A stretch of 9,887 bases of DNA, from positions 1 through 9,887 of the forward strand of contig NZ_JASLIP010000034.1 in assembly GCF_030152825.1 (NCBI RefSeq). The letters are read 5' to 3'. The notes beneath the pieces were generated by a model, which saw only the letters and a program-made list of their open reading frames with translations, ran no database searches and was not told the origin of the DNA. This DNA is from Corynebacterium sp. Lineage in GTDB: Bacteria; Actinomycetota; Actinomycetes; Mycobacteriales; Mycobacteriaceae. Positions 1-5,104 of this stretch are shown piece by piece; position 1 is the first letter of the stretch; every line of letters starts with the position of its first letter. Both the position numbers and the translations under genes were made by a program.

Positions 1-149
1 GTGCACATCACCCGGGTGTTTCCGAATTCGACGAGCACGCTGCCTGCCGGGTTGGTGGTGAACCGGCGGGTGATTCGGATGTCGCGCAGCTGGTCGACGC
101 TGCGGCCATCGGCGCGGGTATGGGTGCTTTGTTCTGGCGTATTAGACAT
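1..149 (-). CDS. rph: RNase PH, N-terminal fragment (runs off the left edge)
   Basis: RNase PH is a phosphate-dependent 3'-to-5' exoribonuclease that trims the 3' ends of tRNA precursors in the cytoplasm. Only the first 49 codons are present. The translation begins MSNTPEQSTHTRADGRSVDQ. The signature of the family start is visible: R-A-D-G-R at residues 12-16, L-R-D-I at 21-24, then G-S-V-L-V-E-F-G-N-T-R-V-M-C up to the window edge. The ATG at 149 is the only reasonable start in frame; the sequence before it has no good Shine-Dalgarno. The gene follows the MBL hydrolase after only 21 nt, so the two are probably co-transcribed and rph may depend on read-through or reinitiating ribosomes. The same pair (Rv1339-Rv1340) occurs in M. 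tuberculosis. The catalytic core lies outside the window, so activity cannot be judged. Confidence 0.9.
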   Translation of the reverse strand, partial: MSNTPEQSTHTRADGRSVDQLRDIRITRRFTTNPAGSVLVEFGNTRVMC

Positions 150-170
150 GCCAGCCAGTGTAGCGGGCGC

Positions 171-977
171 TTAGTGCTGCTCGCTGATGCGCAGACCCGG
201 CCGGGCGACCTCGATCGGCCCCGTGTAGTGGCGGGCGGCCGCGGCGACGGTGGCGGCCTTATCCCCCCATGGCGGGATGTGGGTCAGCATGAGACGGCCC
301 ACGCCCGCTGCCTGGGCGGCCTCGCCGGCCTCCGCGCCGGAGAGGTGCATGCCCTCCGGCATGGTCGCTCCCCCATCGCCCCAGGTCGCCTCGCAGACGA
401 GGACGTCCGCCCCCGCGGCGATGCGCGCCAGGGCCGGGGTCGGTGCGGTGTCGCCGCTGTAGACCACGGAGAAGCCGGAGGAGTCCTCGAAGCGGATGAT
501 GTAGGCCTCGGTGGGGTGAATGGCGTCTACGGCATAGATCCGCAGGTCACCGATGGTGTGATGCGGCCAGGTCTCGGCGTCGAAGTCGCTCTCCGGCCCG
601 ACAACGTGGTCGAGGACCTCGAAGGTGTCGGTGAGGTCGTCCGGCGCCTCCGGGGAGTCGGCGCTGGCTTGCCCGATGTGCTTGGCTGCGATGCTCGGCC
701 CGATCAGCTTGTGGCGGGTGCTCGCCGGCGCGAACGGGTGGTAGCGGCGCCACACCAGCAGGCTCGGGACGTCCGAGCAGTGGTCGGCGTGCATGTGGGA
801 GAGGACGACGTGGCAATCGGAGGGGTCGATGCCCTCATAGCGCTGCATCTGCTTGAGCACCCCCGAGCCCAGGTCCACGACCACGCCCTCGCCCGCCGCG
901 CTGCGCAGGAAATACCCCGAGGCCGCGACCGAGGGGCCGGGCACGCTTCCGGAACAACCCAACACAAGCATCTCCAT
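171..977 (-). CDS. MBL-fold hydrolase, Rv1339-type putative cyclic-nucleotide phosphodiesterase
   Basis: A 268-residue soluble metallo-beta-lactamase-fold enzyme. The metal-binding motif S-H-M-H-A-D-H lies at residues 60-66 (H61, H63, D65, H66). Other likely ligands are H154 (A-I-H-P), D176 (Y-S-G-D-T) and H233 (L-T-H-I-P-P-W), with H-L-S-G at 211-214. The start M-E-M-L-V-L-G-C-S-G-S and the motifs match the actinobacterial Rv1339 group, next to rph in M. tuberculosis. Rv1339 has been reported to hydrolyse cAMP; some relatives are annotated as RNase Z-like, so substrate is an inference. I chose ATG 977 because homologues begin right before the first beta strand; in-frame TTG 1025, GTG 995 and ATG 971 are alternatives. 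No clear Shine-Dalgarno precedes any of them. The gene is 155 nt after murI and 21 nt before rph. Confidence 0.85.
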   Translation of the reverse strand: MEMLVLGCSGSVPGPSVAASGYFLRSAAGEGVVVDLGSGVLKQMQRYEGIDPSDCHVVLSHMHADHCSDVPSLLVWRRYHPFAPASTRHKLIGPSIAAKHIGQASADSPEAPDDLTDTFEVLDHVVGPESDFDAETWPHHTIGDLRIYAVDAIHPTEAYIIRFEDSSGFSVVYSGDTAPTPALARIAAGADVLVCEATWGDGGATMPEGMHLSGAEAGEAAQAAGVGRLMLTHIPPWGDKAATVAAAARHYTGPIEVARPGLRISEQH

Positions 978-1132
978 AAGTGGACATTGTTTCACGACGC
1001 CCGGCGTTTTTCGATATTTGGGCAAGCTTTAGATCAGGTTTCGTTCAGCGGGGCAGTTTCCGGGCTATCCAGGACCGACTCCGGGGCGGTTCCGTCGCGC
1101 CCCAAGGGCTAGAATAGGCGTTAGCGCAGGGA
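978..1132 (-). other. Intergenic spacer between murI and the MBL gene
   Basis: A 155-nt gap without a gene. It is long enough to hold a separate promoter for the MBL-rph pair. On the minus strand a TATTCT hexamer (1111-1116) and other AT-rich patches could act as -10 elements, but none has a convincing -35 or spacing. A small GC-rich inverted repeat, GGGGCG (1083-1088) and CGCCCC (1098-1103), sits just after the murI stop. It has no T-run on either strand, so I do not call it a terminator. Confidence 0.4.
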
Positions 1133-1999
1133 CTAGCGCAGCAGCTCCGGGATCTGCGACACACTCGTGATCTTCGGCCCCAAGAAGCGCTGTGCGAGTT
1201 GCGCGAAGCGGTGCGGGTCCCCGGTGGATTCGAAGGACAAGGTGGCCTGACGCTCCGGGTCGTTATCCGCCAGCTGCCCGCTTTCCGCCAGCGTGCGGTA
1301 GACCATCTTCGCGGTCTCCTCCGCGGAGTTCACCAGCGTGACGTCCTCCCCCATGACGAACTGCACCACCCCTGTGAGCAGCGGGTAGTGCGTGCACCCC
1401 AGCACCACGGTGTCCACCCCGGCCTCCTTCAGCGGCTCGAGGTAGCCCTCCGCCAACGCGTGGATCTGGCGACCCGAGGTGATCCCCCGCTCCACGAAGG
1501 GCACGAACTGCGGGCATGCCTGGGCGACGGCGGTGACGTCCGGACTAGCGGCGAAGAGGTCCTGATAGGCCCCGGAGGTCACCGTCGCCTGCGTCCCGAT
1601 CAGGCCGATGCGGTTATTCCGGGTCGCGGACACGGCACGGCGAACCGCGGGGAGGATGACCTCAACGACCGGGATCGGGTAGCGCTCGCGGGCGTCGCGC
1701 ATGAAGGCGGCGGAGGCGGTGTTGCAGGCGATGACGATCATCTTCACCCCGCGGGAGACCAGCTCGTCAGCGACCATCCGGGCATACTCGCGAACCTGCG
1801 CGATCGTCTTATCCCCATAAGGCGAGTTCGCGGTATCCCCGATGTAGATGATGGATTCGTGCGGCAGAAGATCCACGATCGTGCGCGCCACGGTGAGCCC
1901 GCCGACCCCGGAGTCGAAGATCCCGATGGGCGCGTTGTTGTGGGATTCCTGCTCCGGGCCGCTGCCTGCCGCGCTGCCGCCGTCCGCCTGCTCCGCCAT
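1133..1999 (-). CDS. murI: Glutamate racemase
   Basis: MurI interconverts L- and D-glutamate without a cofactor, supplying D-Glu for the second position of the peptidoglycan stem peptide; it is normally essential and cytoplasmic. The 288-residue protein has all family marks: I-G-I-F-D-S-G-V-G-G-L at residues 25-35 (catalytic-site D29, S30), N-S-P-Y-G at 58-62, the first catalytic cysteine in A-C-N-T-A (C92), E114 in V-V-E-V-I, and the second cysteine in G-C-T-H-Y-P-L-L (C202, with H204). The first 22 or so residues are a polar extension rich in Gly, Ser, Glu and Gln before the fold begins, so the ATG at 1999 could be slightly too far upstream, although no better start is seen. A purine-rich AAGGAAGGA lies about 12 nt before the ATG, a long spacing. 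It follows the rhomboid gene by 109 nt, and a promoter is likely in that gap. Confidence 0.96.
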   Translation of the reverse strand: MAEQADGGSAAGSGPEQESHNNAPIGIFDSGVGGLTVARTIVDLLPHESIIYIGDTANSPYGDKTIAQVREYARMVADELVSRGVKMIVIACNTASAAFMRDARERYPIPVVEVILPAVRRAVSATRNNRIGLIGTQATVTSGAYQDLFAASPDVTAVAQACPQFVPFVERGITSGRQIHALAEGYLEPLKEAGVDTVVLGCTHYPLLTGVVQFVMGEDVTLVNSAEETAKMVYRTLAESGQLADNDPERQATLSFESTGDPHRFAQLAQRFLGPKITSVSQIPELLR

Positions 2000-2038
2000 G
2001 TGCTTACTCGGTCCTTCCTTCGTCGTTCTCGCTGTTTT

Positions 2039-2066
2039 AGTTTAATGACGTCGCTCACGGCCCCAA
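2039..2066 (-). promoter_or_regulatory. Candidate sigmaA-type promoter for murI
   Basis: On the minus strand TTGGGG (2066-2061) is followed after 16 nt by TAAACT (2044-2039), which fits the TANANT -10 of corynebacteria and mycobacteria exactly. Transcription would start near 2032, leaving a leader of about 32 nt to the murI ATG at 1999. The upstream flank holds a short inverted repeat, CCCCA (2061-2065) with TGGGG (2090-2094), which overlaps the -35. This is pattern matching only. Confidence 0.42.
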
Positions 2067-2108
2067 GCATCCGTGCGCCGGCCGCGTCCTGGGGTTGGTT
2101 GGCCGTGG

Positions 2109-2693
2109 CTACATGCCGAGGGAGGCACGGCCTGCGGTGCGCACGGCCCGCGTGGCGGTGGGCATCTTCGGAATCAGCCAAGCAGCGAGGATTCCGGCCA
2201 GCGCCCCGCAGAGGTGGCCCTGCCAGCTGATGGCCTGGTTGGTGGGCAGGATTCCGGTCCACAGGGAGCCGTAGAGCACCAGGACCACGACCCCACCGGC
2301 AAGCTGGCTGAGCTTCTTGGTGAAGAGCCCACGGGTGATGAGGAATGCGACCCAGCCGTAGATCATGCCGGAGGCGCCCACGTGAACGGTGCCCGCGCCG
2401 CCAATAAGCCATGTTCCGGCCCCGCTGGCGAGCAGGATGATCAGGGAACTGCGCCAGAACGCGCGTCTGCCCGACCAGCAGATCATCGTGATGAGCACGA
2501 CCGCGGTCATGGAGTTGGCGATGAGGTGGTCCCAGCCACCGTGCAGAAAGGGCGCAGTGAACACGCCCAGAAGGCCGTAGGGGTCGCCGGGCCGAATGCC
2601 GAAGGCGTTGAGGCCGTAGCCCAGCATCATGTTGATGACCTGGACAATCCAGGCGACCCCCACGAGCCGCAGGGCGAAGGCGAGGTTCTGCAT
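2109..2693 (-). CDS. Rhomboid-family intramembrane serine protease (Rv1337-like)
   Basis: A 194-residue integral membrane protein that should cut transmembrane segments of other membrane proteins. The catalytic serine is in G-A-S-G-M-I-Y-G (S108) and its partner histidine in W-Q-G-H-L-C-G (H160). The oxyanion-side motif H-L-I-A-N (H56, N60) follows F-L-H-G-G-W, as in bacterial rhomboids. About six hydrophobic segments are visible (near residues 8-25, 58-73, 83-99, 105-121, 132-150, 160-175), the minimal six-helix form, with a short basic tail. The ATG at 2693 has an AGGAG seven bases upstream. Reading further upstream would overlap the peptidase gene and adds a Pro/Trp/Arg-rich stretch with no family resemblance. 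The gene lies 67 nt after the S58 peptidase gene and 109 nt before murI. The natural substrate is unknown. Confidence 0.93.
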   Translation of the reverse strand: MQNLAFALRLVGVAWIVQVINMMLGYGLNAFGIRPGDPYGLLGVFTAPFLHGGWDHLIANSMTAVVLITMICWSGRRAFWRSSLIILLASGAGTWLIGGAGTVHVGASGMIYGWVAFLITRGLFTKKLSQLAGGVVVLVLYGSLWTGILPTNQAISWQGHLCGALAGILAAWLIPKMPTATRAVRTAGRASLGM

Positions 2694-2709
2694 GTTCAGG
2701 CTCCTGAAC
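2694..2709 (-). promoter_or_regulatory. Perfect inverted repeat over the rhomboid ribosome binding site
   Basis: The 16 bases directly before the rhomboid ATG read GTTCAGGAGCCTGAAC on the minus strand: seven-base arms around a central AG. In RNA it can fold as a 6-bp stem GUUCAG/CUGAAC with a GAGC loop, so part of the AGGAG Shine-Dalgarno lies in the loop and part in the stem. It also decides the start codon, because the ATG follows immediately after the repeat. It could limit translation initiation, or be a protein-binding operator; neither is shown. Confidence 0.6.
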
Positions 2710-2760
2710 TTGAGGGATGGCACCACCCCGGCGCGGTGGCGGGGCAGGCCGTGGGATTCT

Positions 2761-3930
2761 TTAACCGCCCACGATACTGCGCCAGGAGGGGTGCTCGTAG
2801 GCGGGCTCGGCCGCCAGCACGGCGTGCACGATGGCGCGCTCCACGCAGTTGGCGGCCGTCGCGGCGAGCACGGACATGCCCACGGCGTCCACGCTGCCGC
2901 TACGGGTGCCGGTGGCCAGCCCGAAGAGGGTATCCCCGTCCATGGGCATGTGGGCCGGGCGGATCGCGCGCGCCAGGCCGTCGTGGGCGGAAAGCGCCAG
3001 GCGCTTGGCCTGTGCCTTGGTGAGCGGGGCATCCGTTGCGACCACGCCGACGGTGGTGTTGAGCTGCGGGCTATCGCCACCAGACTGCCCGTCGCCGGGT
3101 GCGGGGAACTTGGTGCCTGCGAGGTTCATTCCGCTCAAGCGTTCCGCGGCCTCCTCGGAGACCGGCGTGGTCGACGCCGCGCCGAACTCACCGGCCAGCT
3201 CCGAGTCGAAACCCCACAGCCGCCCCGTGGCCGGGTTGAAGACCGCACCCTGCGGGTTGACGACGATGCCCACAGCCACCGTCGCCCCACTGAGCGCCGC
3301 CGGCTCGCCCGGCAGTTCCGGGAGCACCGCGCTGGCCTGCCCGAACCCGCCCTTCAGGGCACCGGCGGAGGCGCCCAACCCCGCGCCGAGGTTGCCCGAT
3401 GCGGTAGCGGCGGCAAGTGCGGAATCATCGCCGCCCTGCCCGGTTGCTGATTCCTCATCGCGGGCGATGCTCGCGCTGCGCAGTGCAGCGTCGGTGGCCG
3501 CCGCACCGGTCGCCGCGGTCGGGCGGGAGTCCCAGCGGCCCAACAGCAGGTCGAAAATCACCGCACCCGGCACGATCGGCACGATCTTCTCGGGTGCCTC
3601 CTCCCCCAACACGGGGAAGCCGATGCCCGCAGCCTCCAGGGCGCTCATCGCACCGTCGGCGGCGGCGAGGCCGTAGGCGGAGCCGCCGCACAGTGCGATG
3701 GCGTGAACCCGGTCGACCGTATTGTGTGGCTCCAGCAGATCCGTCTCGCGGGTGCCGGGCCCGCCACCCCGGACGTCGACCGAGGCAACTGCCCCGGCGG
3801 GTACGGCGATAATCGTGGCCCCAGAGTCTCCAGCGCCACCCTCACTGATCGCGTGGCCCACGCCGAGGCCACGGACGTCCATAAGCGAGTTGCTGGGCCC
3901 CGGCTGGGCGCCGAACAATTCGGCGGACAT
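2761..3930 (-). CDS. S58 (P1/DmpA-NylC) family self-processing peptidase
   Basis: A 389-residue member of the DmpA / L-aminopeptidase D-esterase family (N-terminal-nucleophile-like amidohydrolases), equivalent to Rv1333. These enzymes are made as one chain and cut themselves to expose a Ser or Thr nucleophile. Here the site is Q-L-N-T-T-V-G-V-V-A-T-D-A-P-L, with cleavage expected between N291 and T292, like the Asn-Thr site of NylC rather than the Gly-Ser site of DmpA. Other family marks are D-V-R-G-L-G-V-G-H (18-26), L-C-G-G-S-A-Y-G-L (80-88), V-G-I-V-V-N-P-Q-G (220-228) and D-T-L-F-G-L-A-T (333-340). There is no signal peptide. The ATG at 3930 comes one base after the DUF2017 stop (TAGGATG), which suggests translational coupling; in-frame ATGs at 3957 and 3990 would overlap that gene, and one at 3882 is the shortest option. 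The substrate is unknown. Confidence 0.9.
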   Translation of the reverse strand: MSAELFGAQPGPSNSLMDVRGLGVGHAISEGGAGDSGATIIAVPAGAVASVDVRGGGPGTRETDLLEPHNTVDRVHAIALCGGSAYGLAAADGAMSALEAAGIGFPVLGEEAPEKIVPIVPGAVIFDLLLGRWDSRPTAATGAAATDAALRSASIARDEESATGQGGDDSALAAATASGNLGAGLGASAGALKGGFGQASAVLPELPGEPAALSGATVAVGIVVNPQGAVFNPATGRLWGFDSELAGEFGAASTTPVSEEAAERLSGMNLAGTKFPAPGDGQSGGDSPQLNTTVGVVATDAPLTKAQAKRLALSAHDGLARAIRPAHMPMDGDTLFGLATGTRSGSVDAVGMSVLAATAANCVERAIVHAVLAAEPAYEHPSWRSIVGG

Positions 3931-3931
3931 C

Positions 3932-4606
3932 CTAAAACTCGCCCGTCGGGCGACCATCTGGGCCGGGCTGCCCCTTCGGCCCCTGGCCACTGCCGTCGTC
4001 TGGGTTCTGCGGACCGTCAGCGTCGGGGTTGTCCATCATCTCCGCCGGCGGCTCCCCCATCATCGCGCGCAGCAGGCTGTCCTGGTGGAAAGCCAGCCAA
4101 GCGATCAGTTCCTTGGCTGCCTCAACGCGGTCCGGCCCCTCGGCGCCGTGCAGCGCGGGCTGGCAGAGCTCGTAATAGTAGTTCCGCACGTCGTTGATAG
4201 CCGAGAGCCAGGGCTGGACTTCCTCCTGGCTCAGGGTGATGTTCACCGAGCCGTTCGGGCCGATGTGCTCTGCGATGAGCGCGAGGTTCATCAGCTTATT
4301 TTTGATGATCTCGGTCTCGTTGAGCTGCCGGGTCAGCGCGGCATCTCCCTCGACTTCCTCGGCGCCGTCTGCGAAGAAGTCCGGCAGGATTCGGGCAAGC
4401 GCCGGGCTGCTCGGTCGCTCCGAGTGGCCGCTGGCCATGCCGGTCAGCTCCGCCAGCTCATCCTTCGGCGCGGTGCGCACCCGCTCCATCAGGGCATCGG
4501 CGACGGTGGCGGCGCAGTTACCCAGGGTCTCCCGCTCCAGGGGGTTGAGCTGGGTGACAAAGCGCGTGCCACGCAGCATGCCGGTCTTCTTCTTCCACGG
4601 TTCCAT
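3932..4606 (-). CDS. DUF2017 family protein (Rv1332-like), function unknown
   Basis: A 224-residue soluble protein of the actinobacterial DUF2017 family, recognised from its content and from its place between clpS and the S58 peptidase. Family marks include the start M-L-R-G-T-R-F-V-T-Q-L with L-N-P-L-E-R at residues 21-26, an early helical block (26-60), R-I-L-P-D-F-F near 76-82, and a C-terminal block V-Q-P-W-L-S-A-I-N-D-V-R near 130-141. The last 40 residues or so (after P-P-A-E-M-M) are rich in Pro, Gly and Asp and look disordered. The ATG at 4606 has GAGGAGGA about 10 nt upstream; a longer reading would run into clpS, and an ATG nine codons downstream is possible. It is 38 nt after clpS and abuts the peptidase gene. 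The constant linkage to clpS hints at a role in protein turnover, but no activity is known to me. Confidence 0.88.
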   Translation of the reverse strand: MEPWKKKTGMLRGTRFVTQLNPLERETLGNCAATVADALMERVRTAPKDELAELTGMASGHSERPSSPALARILPDFFADGAEEVEGDAALTRQLNETEIIKNKLMNLALIAEHIGPNGSVNITLSQEEVQPWLSAINDVRNYYYELCQPALHGAEGPDRVEAAKELIAWLAFHQDSLLRAMMGEPPAEMMDNPDADGPQNPDDGSGQGPKGQPGPDGRPTGEF

Positions 4607-4644
4607 CGGTGGGGAGTCCTCCTCGCCTCGCGGGTGTTGTTGTA

Positions 4645-4950
4645 CTAGCCCGCCGCCTGCTCCATCGTGGCCCACAGGCCCGCTGTGTGGAGCTTCTTTA
4701 CATCTCCCTCGACCTTATCGCGCTCGCCGGACGAGACAACGGCCTTGCCCTCGGTGTGAACCCGCATCATCAGCTCGGTGGCTTTCTTGCGGGAGTAACC
4801 GAGCACGGTTTCGAAGACGTAGGTCACGTAGCTCATGAGGTTGACGGGATCGTCCCAGCAGATGCACTGCCACGGCAGATCGGCATCCGTCAGGGTCTCG
4901 GGTTTTTTCTCCGCAACTGGGGTTGCGCTTGGTGCAGCCGGGGAAGTCAT
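4645..4950 (-). CDS. clpS: ClpS, ATP-dependent Clp protease adaptor
   Basis: ClpS binds proteins with destabilising N-terminal residues and hands them to the ClpA/ClpC-type unfoldase for degradation by ClpP. The 101-residue protein has a loose N-terminal tail (1-26) that would enter the unfoldase, then the core. W-D-D-P-V-N-L-M (32-39) carries the acidic residues that hold the substrate alpha-amino group, followed by S-Y-V-T-Y-V-F, the A-T-E-L-M-M-R-V-H-T-E-G-K-A helix (H66 is the conserved pocket histidine), and G-L-W-A-T-M near the end. W-D-D-P in place of the N-D-D of proteobacterial ClpS is, as I recall, usual in actinobacteria. The ATG at 4950 is chosen because the upstream reading frame has no family similarity and enters the divergent promoter region. 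It is first in the minus-strand array; the partner clpC and clpP genes are elsewhere. Confidence 0.95.
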   Translation of the reverse strand: MTSPAAPSATPVAEKKPETLTDADLPWQCICWDDPVNLMSYVTYVFETVLGYSRKKATELMMRVHTEGKAVVSSGERDKVEGDVKKLHTAGLWATMEQAAG

Positions 4951-5104
4951 GTCACCAAGGATACCGTCGCCACGCCGGGGCGGCGAAGGCATCGTGGCGG
5001 AATTTTTCTTTGCCTGTCCGCACCGGTCGCTAGAGTGTGAGTATTCGCCGGGGCCACTCATCGGCCACGGCACCACTTGAAGAAGAAAACGCGTAGGGAT
5101 CCAC
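4951..5104. promoter_or_regulatory. Divergent clpS / pncB control region
   Basis: 154 nt between two divergent starts. For pncB (plus strand) TTGCCT at 5010-5015 and TAGAGT at 5031-5036, a full TANANT match, are 15 nt apart, which is short but usable; the start would be near 5043 with a leader of about 60 nt and AGGGA at 5095-5099 as ribosome site. For clpS (minus strand) TATCCT at 4963-4958 lies 7 nt before the ATG, so the transcript could start at the ATG itself. The stretch also contains an AT-rich patch (5000-5010). I could not recognise a binding site for an NAD-pathway repressor. Confidence 0.45.
4958..4963 (-). promoter_or_regulatory. Candidate -10 for leaderless clpS transcript
   Basis: TATCCT on the minus strand fits TANNNT and is followed by seven bases (TGGTGAC) and then the clpS ATG. 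Standard -10 to start spacing puts transcription initiation on the A of the ATG or one base before it. Leaderless messages are common in Corynebacterium and Mycobacterium. The matching -35 position is GC-rich and poor. The GGTGA next to the ATG is too close to serve as a normal Shine-Dalgarno. Confidence 0.4.

Noticed and set aside
1083..1103. GC-rich inverted repeat after murI as a terminator
   Set aside because: The stem is only 6 bp with a 9-base loop and no T-run on the minus strand.
1110..1115. TAGAAT on the plus strand, a perfect TANANT -10
   Set aside because: It has no supported -35 and no plus-strand gene downstream; a chance match or antisense start cannot be told apart.
2694..3080. 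Upstream extension of the rhomboid frame into the peptidase gene
   Set aside because: It would overlap the peptidase by over 300 bases and adds a Pro/Trp/Arg-rich segment. ATG 2693 has a strong AGGAG at correct spacing and opens directly into the first membrane helix.
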